This document shows, piece after piece, positions 25,559-33,460 of a stretch of DNA of 64,000 nucleotides. The notes below the pieces were generated by a model. The model had not been told where the DNA came from. It did no database searches and saw only the letters and a program-made list of their open reading frames with translations. Source of the stretch: Paenibacillus gorillae (lineage in GTDB: Bacteria > Bacillota > Bacilli > Paenibacillales > Paenibacillaceae). The DNA is taken from positions 1 to 64,000 of the forward strand of contig NZ_CBVJ010000102.1 in assembly GCF_000513275.1 (NCBI RefSeq), in the 5' to 3' direction. Positions within the stretch are counted from its first letter, which is position 1, and each line of letters starts with the position of its first letter. The translations under genes and the position numbers were made by a program.

Positions 25559-26470
25559 TTATTTCAATAGTTGTTCTTCTTCTTCATACCATGGATTCAA
25601 ATGCACAAGCACTTCCTCGACATCATCATGCCGCTCCATAATCGTTGTTTTAATTTTTTTGGAAACGTCATGGCCCTCCTGAATATTCAAGTCTGCAGGA
25701 ACGCCGACACGCACATCGATAATAATGTAATGGCCGTGCTCCCTTGCACGGATACGGTCGATTCGCTTTACCTCCGGTACCGATAAGACGAGATTCTCGT
25801 ACAGATCCAATTTCTCCTGCTCCACCATTTTATCCATGAGGATATCAATCGCTTCTTTCCCCATATGATAGGCTAGCTTCAAGATGAAATAAGCGACAAT
25901 AATTCCGGCGATAGGATCGCCATAACTGAGAAAAGCGATGCCAAATTGGTCACCGATCAGCGCAGCTCCGACACCTACAACCGCTGCGATCGATGCATAA
26001 ACGTCGGCAAGGTGATCGTACGCAGTAGCAATTAAGCTCTTGTTATTCATTTGCTTGCCCAGCCGCATGCAATACAGGTACAGCCATTGTTTCCATACCA
26101 ATGAAACCGCCGCCACAGCCAATGCTAAATAACTTGCTTGCACAGCAGGATGGAAGAAGGATTCAACAGAATGATAAGCAATATAAAAAGCCGCAATAAT
26201 CATAATAACGGCAACGATGGCGGAGCCGATAACCTCGGCTTTGCCATGTCCATAAGGATGGTCGTTATCTCTCGGTTTTCTGGCAATAATCGTCGCGCTA
26301 AGAGCGGCTGCCGCTGCTACCACATCTCCGGCATTATGAATGCCGTCTGCCAGGAGCACCTGGCTGCCTACCATCAGACCTATCGCTAACTTTAGAATCG
26401 TTAATAGTAAATTGCTGATCAGGCTGATTGCAATTGCAAACGTACCTGTCGAATTGCTCTTTTGATTCAT
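25559..26470 (-). CDS. Cation diffusion facilitator transporter
   Basis: 303 residues from the ATG at 26470, which has AAAAGGGG about 10 bp upstream. The reading from 26494 lacks a site. Six membrane helices are followed by a C-terminal cytoplasmic metal-binding domain (HGHYIIIDVRVGV, HDDVEEVLVHLNPW). The transport site is formed by LLADGIHNAGD in helix 2 and YDHLADVYAS in helix 5. It exports divalent metal, probably Mn, Zn or Fe, in exchange for protons. The DxxxD/H pattern alone does not settle the metal. It is divergent from the metallo-hydrolase gene. Confidence 0.9.
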   Translation of the reverse strand: MNQKSNSTGTFAIAISLISNLLLTILKLAIGLMVGSQVLLADGIHNAGDVVAAAAALSATIIARKPRDNDHPYGHGKAEVIGSAIVAVIMIIAAFYIAYHSVESFFHPAVQASYLALAVAAVSLVWKQWLYLYCMRLGKQMNNKSLIATAYDHLADVYASIAAVVGVGAALIGDQFGIAFLSYGDPIAGIIVAYFILKLAYHMGKEAIDILMDKMVEQEKLDLYENLVLSVPEVKRIDRIRAREHGHYIIIDVRVGVPADLNIQEGHDVSKKIKTTIMERHDDVEEVLVHLNPWYEEEEQLLK

Positions 26471-26703
26471 GCTGCGTAAACCCCTTTTATTCATTCACTG
26501 TCCATAAGCTTTTTTTGACACTTGACCATTATACAAATGGGGATACGTGTGGGTCTAGAGAAACAGTGTTGCTTAAATCTAGCTTTGTTACGGCGGGGCA
26601 ATACACTTTGGACGGGCTAACTATTTTGCAATGGGGCAAAACTGGACGAATTAAAGGCTATGGATACCCTGCCAATCCCCTCGTAACCCTCAGCTCCAGA
26701 CTA
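26471..26703. other. Intergenic region, no gene seen
   Basis: A gap of about 230 bp between divergent genes, up to the downstream promoter. A minus-strand TATAAT (26528-26533) may be the -10 of the cation transporter, but no good -35 is visible. The stretch 26590-26690 is GC-richer, with two similar GGGGCAA-CTGGACG-like motifs and no open frame. Confidence 0.5.
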
Positions 26704-26732
26704 TTGACAAATAATTATTTTTGTGATATAAT
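26704..26732 (+). promoter_or_regulatory. Consensus sigma-A promoter
   Basis: TTGACA (26704-26709) and TATAAT (26727-26732) with a 17-bp spacer is a perfect consensus, ahead of the metallo-hydrolase at 26825. Confidence 0.9.
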
Positions 26733-26824
26733 AATTTATTTTACATTTGACTTTTATTTTCAATATATGAGATAACTATAGTGATTTCAAGTTTAGATGG
26801 AACCGAAGAGGAGGCTGATTGGCA

Positions 26825-27568
26825 ATGAAAATTGCAAACGGAGTCGAAATGCTGGAAATTCATGTGATGAGCCCTCGTGGACCTATGGTGCTCAATCCGA
26901 CATTGATTTATGACGGAAATTCAGCCATTTTAGTCGATGCTGGAATGCCTGGTCAAAGCCAGCTGATCGTAGAAGCGATGAGTAAGGCCGGTGTAGCGCC
27001 ATCGCAGCTGCAAGCAATTATCCTTACGCATCAGGATCTGGATCATATCGGAGGGGCTCCCGAAATCATTCAAGCAGCGGGCAAATCGCTTCCCATCTAC
27101 GCCCATAAACTCGATCAGCCGTATATGGAAGGCAAGCTTCCGTTAGTGAAAGCCAATCCGGAGCGGATGGCTAAACTACTCTCCCATCTGCCAGAAGAAG
27201 AGCTTCGCCAAGCGCTTGAGGTTTTTCAGAATCCGCCTAAAGTACCCGTCGATCAGCTTCTGGAGGACGGACAAGTATTGCCGGTCTTCGGAGGCATTCA
27301 AGTCATATTTACTCCTGGCCATACCCCCGGACATATCAGCCTCTACTTGCAGGAGAGCAAGACGCTTATTGCCGCTGACGCTATGGTGTCCTCTGCAGGC
27401 AAGCTGCACGGACCTGTCGAGCAGAACACGCCGGATATGGAGACGGCTGTTCGTTCTCTGTCCAAGTTTCTGGAGCTAGACATCGAGAACGTCATTTGCT
27501 ACCACGGCGGCCTGAGCCAATCTAACATAAGAGAGCAGCTTCTTATATTGACACAGGGAAGCAATTAA
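26825..27568 (+). CDS. MBL-fold metallo-hydrolase
   Basis: 247 residues from the ATG at 26825, with AGGAGG 10 bp upstream; a TTG two codons earlier is too close to it. The metal motif is THQDLDHIGG, so the usual HxHxDH reads HxDxDH. TPGHTPGHIS, AADAM and CYHGG supply the other ligands. The same variant occurs in the B. subtilis YflN-like group. It is a soluble hydrolase of unknown substrate. The perfect-consensus promoter suggests strong constitutive expression. Confidence 0.85.
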   Translation: MKIANGVEMLEIHVMSPRGPMVLNPTLIYDGNSAILVDAGMPGQSQLIVEAMSKAGVAPSQLQAIILTHQDLDHIGGAPEIIQAAGKSLPIYAHKLDQPYMEGKLPLVKANPERMAKLLSHLPEEELRQALEVFQNPPKVPVDQLLEDGQVLPVFGGIQVIFTPGHTPGHISLYLQESKTLIAADAMVSSAGKLHGPVEQNTPDMETAVRSLSKFLELDIENVICYHGGLSQSNIREQLLILTQGSN

Positions 27569-27597
27569 CGAGTGTAACCCTCATTTAACGTAAAAAC

Positions 27598-27625
27598 GAC
27601 CCGAAGCGCTCCCCGCCTTCGGGTC
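27598..27625. terminator. Bidirectional terminator
   Basis: Perfect 9-bp arms, GACCCGAAG (27598-27606) and CTTCGGGTC (27617-27625), between converging genes. A/T-rich tracts lie on both sides. Confidence 0.8.
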
Positions 27626-27643
27626 ATTATTTATTTATTGACA

Positions 27644-28465
27644 TCACGGCTCAAAACCTCGTTGGCCAATCAACACTTGCCCGGCAGAAAATACGTGCAG
27701 CAATCTCTCGTATACGATCTTATATGCAGCAGGATCATACCATTCCTCCAGTCCAAGCTCCTCGTATAAGGAGCGGATGCCCAGCTTTCTCGTCCGTCTG
27801 CCTCCGCTGCCGTCACCCATGAAATAATCATCCACACATACACGCTGAACCAGCGGCTTCAGCAGCTGTGCGAATTGCTCCGTGCTCGGCAGCACAGGGG
27901 CGATTGTCGCTTGGGCAGCTACGCCAGCCTCACCCAGCAGCCGCAGCGTGTCCAGTCTTGCCGCAATAGGCGGCGCACCCGGCGTGAAATGCTTGCGGAT
28001 ATCTTCGCGGTCGGTCTCGATCGTCATACTCACTCTAACCCGCTCTCCCAGCTTAAGAAGCAAATCGATGTCTCGTCTAACGAACGGACTCCGGGTTTGC
28101 ACGAGCAAGAAATCAGGCGGCTCCTCTACCATCACCTCCAGCAGCGATCTCGTGATCCGCTCCTTATATTCAATCGGCTGATACGGATCGGTGCTCGACG
28201 ACATAAAGATCGTTACTTTGCCTTTAGCTTTTGCACGCCGCAGCTCCTTGCGTAAAAGCTCGGCGGCATTTTGCTTCACATCAATCCATGAGCCCCATTC
28301 CCCCTCATGAAACAGCGCCACCGGCATCTCCCGGACGTAGCAATACGAGCAGCCAAAGACACAGCCTCCATAGGGGTTCAAGGAATGGGTATAACCCGAC
28401 AGCAAGCCGGTTCCTTTATTGAGCAGCGTTTTCGCATTTTTGTATAAAATCTCACTTTGCGTCAT
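27644..28465 (-). CDS. Radical SAM protein, SplB-like family
   Basis: 273 residues. The [4Fe-4S] cluster motif is CVFGCSYCYVR (CxxxCxxC) at about residues 35-45, followed by the SAM-binding strands (TIFMSSSTDPYQPIE, MTIETD). It belongs to the SPL/Rv2578c-like branch related to spore photoproduct lyase, whose members are often found near DNA repair genes and mostly lack an assigned reaction. It is the last gene of the adaA-ogt unit and lies 22 bp after a 28-codon gene, so it probably joins the alkylation response. Confidence 0.82.
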   Translation of the reverse strand: MTQSEILYKNAKTLLNKGTGLLSGYTHSLNPYGGCVFGCSYCYVREMPVALFHEGEWGSWIDVKQNAAELLRKELRRAKAKGKVTIFMSSSTDPYQPIEYKERITRSLLEVMVEEPPDFLLVQTRSPFVRRDIDLLLKLGERVRVSMTIETDREDIRKHFTPGAPPIAARLDTLRLLGEAGVAAQATIAPVLPSTEQFAQLLKPLVQRVCVDDYFMGDGSGGRRTRKLGIRSLYEELGLEEWYDPAAYKIVYERLLHVFSAGQVLIGQRGFEP

Positions 28466-28487
28466 GAAAAATCACTCCCAGACTGAA

Positions 28488-28574
28488 TTACTTAAGCCAT
28501 TGGTACTGACGCCATGGCGCAGTGTCGTCCTGTAATAGCCGCACTTCCTTTGGAACGGCCAACCCATCAGACAT
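28488..28574 (-). CDS. Possible 28-residue microprotein
   Basis: An ATG at 28574 overlaps the ogt stop by 8 bp and has AGGAG 8 bp upstream. It opens a frame of 28 codons ending in TAA at 28488. The product starts MSDGLAVPKEV, runs through a LLQDDTAPW segment and ends in RQYQWLK. It is hydrophilic with two Trp near the end and no membrane segment. Position, overlap and ribosome binding site argue for a coupled gene between ogt and the radical SAM gene. No family is recognised. Confidence 0.5.
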   Translation of the reverse strand: MSDGLAVPKEVRLLQDDTAPWRQYQWLK

Positions 28575-29115
28575 ACTGAACGCTCCTGTCCGCAAGAAGG
28601 CTCTCCCGCTCCAGCCGGAGCAGCTCAGTCTTCATCTCCAGACCGCCGCGGTAGCCGGTAAGCGTACCGTTCTTGCCAATGACTCGGTGGCAAGGCACTG
28701 TTATGAGAATCGGATTGGCACCGATCGCTGTCCCAACTGCCCTGACAGAGGAAGGCTTGCCAATCTGCTCCGCGATATCCGAATACGAGCAGGTCCGGCC
28801 GTACGGAATATGCCGCAGGGCCTCCCATACGGCACTCTGGAACGGAGTTCCGCCCGAATCGAACGGAATCGTAAATTCTCTGCGGTCTCCGTCCATGTAT
28901 TGTTTTAATTGCAGCATATAGGGCTGCACCCTATCGTCGCTTTGCTCCCACTCGTGGCGAGGATAACGTCGGCTCACTGACTCGCTCATTTCCTTATAGG
29001 GCTTGCCGGGCGAACCGACATAACAAAGTCCGTCCGGCGTTGCCGCCACATATAGCCTCCATTGTCCATGAATCAAGAAAGCCCAGTAAATGATCCGTTC
29101 ATTCGCCTGTTCCAT
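28567..29115 (-). CDS. ogt: Methylated-DNA-protein cysteine methyltransferase
   Basis: 182 residues. The acceptor motif VPCHRVIGKNG and the preceding RAVGTAIGANPI helix are those of O6-alkylguanine-DNA alkyltransferases, and GTPFQSAVWEALRHIPYGRTCSY is the DNA-binding helix region. It removes alkyl groups from O6-guanine onto its own Cys in a suicide reaction. The gene overlaps adaA by 17 bp. In B. subtilis the equivalent adaA-adaB pair splits the functions of E. coli Ada, and the same holds here. Confidence 0.93.
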   Translation of the reverse strand: MEQANERIIYWAFLIHGQWRLYVAATPDGLCYVGSPGKPYKEMSESVSRRYPRHEWEQSDDRVQPYMLQLKQYMDGDRREFTIPFDSGGTPFQSAVWEALRHIPYGRTCSYSDIAEQIGKPSSVRAVGTAIGANPILITVPCHRVIGKNGTLTGYRGGLEMKTELLRLERESLLADRSVQYV

Positions 29116-29701
29116 TCTCCATCACCTCTCCCATCTCATTGAGGCTGCCGCGCAGCCGATATTCCACAGGCGTATAGCCGGTCGTCTTCTTGAACAGCGT
29201 TATAAAATAAGCGACATTCGGCATGCCGACAGCCGCTGCGATTGCTGCAACCGATTGGGTTGTGCTGGCGAGAAGCTGCTCCGCCTTCGCTACTCTCGTC
29301 TTTTGAACATAACCAGAAGGCGAAACGCCCATGATCCGCTTAAACGTCCGCTGCAAATGATAGGGGCTGCCATGGCAGGCCTCGGCTATCGTCTGCAGCG
29401 GAAGCGGACCGGTATAGTGATTGTCAATGTATTGCGCTGCGATGGCAGCCCACTCCTGATCCGGCAGCCGCTCACCTGTCGGCTTGCAGCGTTTGCACGG
29501 ACGGAAGCCGGCGTACTGCGCCTGCTTCGCATTCGCGTAGATCCGGACATTTTCCCGCTTAGGTATTCTGGATTTACAGCTTGGCTTGCAAAAAATGCCC
29601 GTCGTCTTGATCGCATAAATAAACCGGTCATTATAGGCCGTATCATTGCTTACAATTGCTTGCCATCGCTCATCCGTCAACGGCTTCTCATTCTCGTTCA
29701 T
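29099..29701 (-). CDS. adaA: AdaA-type methyl-sensing transcription activator
   Basis: 200 residues from the ATG at 29701, with GAGGTG 7-8 bp upstream; longer readings enter the promoter. The N-terminal Ada zinc domain carries the four cysteines (FCKPSC and PCKRCKP). The first takes a methyl group from DNA phosphotriesters and switches on DNA binding. The C-terminal half is an AraC-type helix-turn-helix domain (LQTIAEACHGSPYHLQRTFKRI, SVAAIAAAVGMPNVAYFITLFKK). It should activate its own operon with ogt, the microprotein and the radical SAM gene. Confidence 0.92.
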   Translation of the reverse strand: MNENEKPLTDERWQAIVSNDTAYNDRFIYAIKTTGIFCKPSCKSRIPKRENVRIYANAKQAQYAGFRPCKRCKPTGERLPDQEWAAIAAQYIDNHYTGPLPLQTIAEACHGSPYHLQRTFKRIMGVSPSGYVQKTRVAKAEQLLASTTQSVAAIAAAVGMPNVAYFITLFKKTTGYTPVEYRLRGSLNEMGEVMENGTGE

Positions 29702-29719
29702 GGGCTTCACCTCGCCTAT

Positions 29720-29744
29720 AGTATAGCCTCGAAAACGGCCGTTT
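29720..29744 (-). promoter_or_regulatory. adaA promoter region with palindrome
   Basis: Minus-strand -10 TATACT (29720-29725). A perfect 12-bp palindrome, AAACGGCCGTTT (29733-29744), lies where the -35 region begins, and no -35 consensus is present. This fits activator-dependent control. Confidence 0.45.
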
Positions 29745-29851
29745 GTGTGATTTCGGGAATAGAATAGCAAGATATCGAAACTCGGCCTCTCGAGCTTTAT
29801 GTTATAACAGGAGAGTAGAGTTAGACAGAGGTACACTTTGGAATCCAGATG

Positions 29852-29879
29852 AAAAAAGCTGCTTCAAGAAGGAAGCAGC
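29852..29879 (-). terminator. Terminator of the importer-1 / YesMN-type unit
   Basis: Minus-strand stem GCTGCTTC (complement of 29872-29879) / GAAGCAGC (29858-29865), followed by TTTTTT. Confidence 0.85.
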
Positions 29880-29892
29880 CCATTGATCCTAA

Positions 29893-31482
29893 CTACACAT
29901 ATTTGCTTGGCAGAACGCCGTAATGCTCTTTGAACAGCTTGACGAAATAGCTCCTGTTCTCGTAGCCGAGCTGCTGCGCCACTTGCTCCATCGTCCGGTC
30001 CGAGCCGTTCAGCAGCTCCCGCGCCTTCTCCATCTTGCTGCGGGTCACATATTCGATGAAGTTTTGCCCCGTCTCCTTCTTGAACAAACGGCTGAAATAG
30101 CTGGGATTCAGATGCAGATGTGCAGCTACTTCCTCCAGCGAAATTTTCCGGTCGAGATGCTGCCTTACAAACTTTTGCGCATCGACAATTTCAACCTTTT
30201 TGCTTTGCTTGGCAATCTGCTCCATCAAGCCGACTGCTTCCTGCACAAAGCCGATCAGCCACTCCCGAAGCTCGCTGACGTTGCCTAGCTGATCGAGCTC
30301 GTTCTGCACTTTTTCATTCGTGTAATGGCGGGTATCCTTCAGCTTCATCATCGTGTCCAGCGCCAGCTTGAAGACGAACCGCTTGACCGCCTTCGGCTCG
30401 AATTTATGAATCGATATAAAGTGAATAAACGGTTCGACGGCCTCACGCACCTCGATATTCGCTTCAATGATTGTCCGGTTGATCCGCTCTGCGTATTCGT
30501 AATAGAAGGCTAGCGGCTCCTCCTCGTGAAAAGTAAGCCGGCCGACTTCCTCCATCGTCATAAACTGCGGCTCCCTTAAATAAAAGAACCGGTCCGTCGC
30601 TTGCAGCATGCAGCCGATCTGCCGCCTGACGCCGGAGCGTTCCGCTTCGATACCGCCAATCAGCACGGAATAGCGCAGCTTGACTATCTGCTCCAGCTTC
30701 TGCTGAACCAGCTTAGCAAGCGCCCGAATGCGCTCATAGGGATTATGCTTTAATTCTTTGCTGCAGTTGAACAAGATGCAGAACTCTCTTGCGGATACGC
30801 TAATGAACAGCGCATTCGCCTCACTCCCCAATAGCTCCTCCGCCACATTCTCGACAATGAACTTTACCGTATCCTCGCTCTCATAACGCTTCCAGGCCGC
30901 ATTGACCTCATGAAGCCGTCCAACGACAGGGATGAAATAGGGCAATGCCATCCGAATACCGAAAGGCTGCAGCGCGTCCGTCCATACGGGACTATCCGGC
31001 ACAGGCGATGACAGCAGCTCTCGCAGCCACTGCTCTTTGAGCAGCGATTTGCTCCGATGCGCCCGGCTGTGCAGCATCTGCAGCTCGTCGTGCAGCTGGC
31101 GCTCCGCGCTAATCTTCTCCTGCATTCCAGCGATGAGTACTGTTAGCGCCTCAGGGTCCATCGTTTCCTTCAAAATATAATCCTGCACGCCAAGCTGTAC
31201 AGCCTGTTGCGCGTAACGGAAATCATCATGGCAGGAGAGGATGACGAACCTCGGCCGCTGGCTGAGCTCCTTCACCGCCCGAATGAAAGCGACCCCGTCC
31301 ATCACAGGCATCCCGATATCGGTAATGATCAAATCCGGCATCAGCCCGGCACAGGCGTCCAAAGCCTCCAGTGCATTCGTGCTGGCATGTGCGACCCGAA
31401 AGCCATAGTCGGCCCAAGGAAGCATTTTCTCCAAAAACTCTAGTACAGCGACATCATCATCGACCAGCGCTACGGTATTCAT
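29893..31482 (-). CDS. YesN-type response regulator (receiver + AraC domain)
   Basis: 529 residues. The N-terminal receiver has VDDDVAV and phospho-acceptor Asp55 in LIITDIGMPVMDG. A long middle region of about 300 residues of unknown role follows. The C-terminal AraC-type double helix-turn-helix reads SLEEVAAHLHLNPSYFSRLFKKETG, then TMEQVAQQLGYENRSYFVKLFKEHYG. Its start overlaps the kinase end by 26 bp and has GGAGG upstream. It should be phosphorylated by the adjacent kinase and activate importer 1. The direct repeats at 34906-34933 and 36804-36831 are candidate binding sites. Confidence 0.92.
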   Translation of the reverse strand: MNTVALVDDDVAVLEFLEKMLPWADYGFRVAHASTNALEALDACAGLMPDLIITDIGMPVMDGVAFIRAVKELSQRPRFVILSCHDDFRYAQQAVQLGVQDYILKETMDPEALTVLIAGMQEKISAERQLHDELQMLHSRAHRSKSLLKEQWLRELLSSPVPDSPVWTDALQPFGIRMALPYFIPVVGRLHEVNAAWKRYESEDTVKFIVENVAEELLGSEANALFISVSAREFCILFNCSKELKHNPYERIRALAKLVQQKLEQIVKLRYSVLIGGIEAERSGVRRQIGCMLQATDRFFYLREPQFMTMEEVGRLTFHEEEPLAFYYEYAERINRTIIEANIEVREAVEPFIHFISIHKFEPKAVKRFVFKLALDTMMKLKDTRHYTNEKVQNELDQLGNVSELREWLIGFVQEAVGLMEQIAKQSKKVEIVDAQKFVRQHLDRKISLEEVAAHLHLNPSYFSRLFKKETGQNFIEYVTRSKMEKARELLNGSDRTMEQVAQQLGYENRSYFVKLFKEHYGVLPSKYV

Positions 31483-33376
31483 CTTCCACCGCCTCCTGCC
31501 CCATTGAAATCGGAATGCGTAGCACCAGCTTCAAGCCCCCGCCTTGCGGGCTTTCAATCTGCAACTGATAGACCTCACCGTAAATCATCCGCAGCCGTTC
31601 ATGCACATTCTTCAGGCCGATGCCGCTAACAGGACTTCTCTCTCCGCCCCGCGGCCCGGGGGTATGAGAACTCTCATGTCCCTCTTGCCGGGGTGATAGA
31701 GAATGTTCCTGTCTCTCCCGTTGCGCCTGCTGCTCGGAGTACCCCGATAGTTCCGATAGTTCCGATAGCTCCGCCAGCCGTCCAAGCAGCGCTTCCTGCT
31801 CCTCCTCCGTCATGCCGATTCCGTCATCTTGGATCGAAATATAGAGCAGATGCCCCTGCTTCCAGGACTGCACATCGATATGTCCTTCTTTATGTCTTAA
31901 TCCGTGCATGTAAGCGTTCTCGATTAACGGCTGCAGCGTAAACCGCGGAAGCATCGCCAGCAGCGTATCAGAAGCAAGGTTGCTCGTCAGCTCCACCTTT
32001 TCCACATGGCGGAAGTTCATCAGGCGCATATACTCCTTAACGGTGGCGACCTCCTCGTAGAGCGTAATATATTCATTGTTGCGGTTAATCGTCATACGCA
32101 GCAGTGTCGACAAGGAGCCGACGATTTCGGCGATATCCTTCTCACCCTTCATCAATACCCGCAAGCGAATAGAGTTCAGCGTATTAAACAGAAAATGCGG
32201 GTTAATCTGCGCCTGCAGCAGCTCCAGCTCCGCCATCCGCTTCCTGTCCTGCTCGCGCTTGATCTGATGAATCATCTCCTTGATCCGGTCCAGCATTCGA
32301 TCGAACGAAGCACCAAGCCGCCCGACTTCATCCTGACCGCCAAACCGGGAACGGGCATCCAGATTGCCGGCATCGACCCGCTCAGCGATCTTCGCGAGCT
32401 GTACGATCGGCCTTGTAAGCTGGCGGAGCAGATAAATTAATACGGCTGAGAACAACAGGAAAAACAGCACCTGTAAAATAATCAAATCGTTAAGAAAGCC
32501 ATTAATATTGCCCGCTGCCACTTTGTACGGCGTTAGACTGACGATGCTCCAGCCTGCATAGGATAACGCATGCTCGACACGGATATAATCTCTCAGCGCG
32601 GGAACTGGCGAAGCTTCAGCCCTCGGATCAGGGGACAAAGCTGCCTCTATCGAACCGCCTATTGCCGCAGCTTCAGGATGAGAGATAATACGGCCTTCAC
32701 CGTCCACCAGCATCATCCTCTGATCTGCCGCATATTTGCTGAATATTTCGTGGAACTGCTCCTCCGGCTTGCTCAGTACAATATACGCTTTGCCTGTATT
32801 GGCAAACAGCTGAAAGCTGCGAATAATGGTCACGACATTCGGGTTGTCGGCGGCATCCGCATGGACATAATTTGGCTGCGTGCCGAGCCAATAAGTCGTA
32901 TTTACGGGCTCAAGCGCCATATCGTCAACCCAAGGCTCCTTATACATATAAGCCAGATCATTGCGATAAGTGGAATAGTTCGTAAAGATTAAGCCGCCCG
33001 GCAGCAGAATCGTCACATACGTCTTGCCGCCGAAGAATGTAAGCTGGTCCAGTTTCTCCGCTACCGGCTTATAAGCGAAAAAATCAAGCTTGCCGTCCCC
33101 GCTTTTCCGGTAGCTGCTCCAAGCCGTACGCATCGCCGTCATCATCTCGCTGTCGTATTGCAGCGTATTGGACGCCTTCAGCATATCCGTTACCAGATTG
33201 GATACATATAGATCAGCTACCTCCAGCGACTGCTCGGCCTTAACGACCGCCTTCTCCTTCAGCTCATTCCTCGTATTCAAGCCGGTAATCAGCAGCGTAA
33301 GCAGCGATGGAATGAACAAGCACAGCAACGCGGACGTAATCAGCTTCTTGCGCCAGCCGAAGGAAGATAAGCTCAT
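31457..33376 (-). CDS. YesM-type sensor histidine kinase
   Basis: 639 residues. An N-terminal membrane helix, an extracellular Cache-like sensor of about 250 residues, a second helix at about 293-315 and HAMP lead into a HisKA_7TM-type core (LLQAQINPHFLFNTLNSI, with the phospho-accepting His). The ATPase domain follows (PLIENAYMHG, DDGIGM, GIGLKNVHERL). An unusual insert rich in Ser, Gln, Pro and Gly lies between the last two boxes (about residues 530-583) and includes ELSELSELS from a 9-bp triplet repeat. It is downstream of the binding protein of importer 1 and probably senses the same sugar. Confidence 0.92.
   Translation of the reverse strand: MSLSSFGWRKKLITSALLCLFIPSLLTLLITGLNTRNELKEKAVVKAEQSLEVADLYVSNLVTDMLKASNTLQYDSEMMTAMRTAWSSYRKSGDGKLDFFAYKPVAEKLDQLTFFGGKTYVTILLPGGLIFTNYSTYRNDLAYMYKEPWVDDMALEPVNTTYWLGTQPNYVHADAADNPNVVTIIRSFQLFANTGKAYIVLSKPEEQFHEIFSKYAADQRMMLVDGEGRIISHPEAAAIGGSIEAALSPDPRAEASPVPALRDYIRVEHALSYAGWSIVSLTPYKVAAGNINGFLNDLIILQVLFFLLFSAVLIYLLRQLTRPIVQLAKIAERVDAGNLDARSRFGGQDEVGRLGASFDRMLDRIKEMIHQIKREQDRKRMAELELLQAQINPHFLFNTLNSIRLRVLMKGEKDIAEIVGSLSTLLRMTINRNNEYITLYEEVATVKEYMRLMNFRHVEKVELTSNLASDTLLAMLPRFTLQPLIENAYMHGLRHKEGHIDVQSWKQGHLLYISIQDDGIGMTEEEQEALLGRLAELSELSELSGYSEQQAQRERQEHSLSPRQEGHESSHTPGPRGGERSPVSGIGLKNVHERLRMIYGEVYQLQIESPQGGGLKLVLRIPISMGQEAVEDEYRSAGR
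31745..31771. repeat. 9-bp triplicate inside the kinase ATP-lid insert
   Basis: CGATAGTTC, CGATAGTTC and CGATAGCTC in tandem encode ELSELSELS on the minus strand. The unit is in frame, so copy number could vary without breaking the gene. Confidence 0.8.
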
Positions 33377-33407
33377 CTCAAAGGCCCCTTTCTTCTAAAA
33401 GGTGAAA

Positions 33408-33437
33408 GGGATGCCCCGCTTGCGCGCAGGCATCCTC
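33408..33437 (-). terminator. Intercistronic hairpin after the binding-protein gene
   Basis: Minus-strand GGATGCC / GGCATCCC flanks a GC-rich loop, with CTTTCACCTTTT after it. It lies between the binding-protein stop and the kinase start, where partial termination or mRNA protection would keep the binding protein more abundant than the kinase. Confidence 0.55.
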
Positions 33438-33460
33438 TTGTCTAGATCATTATAAGGAAA

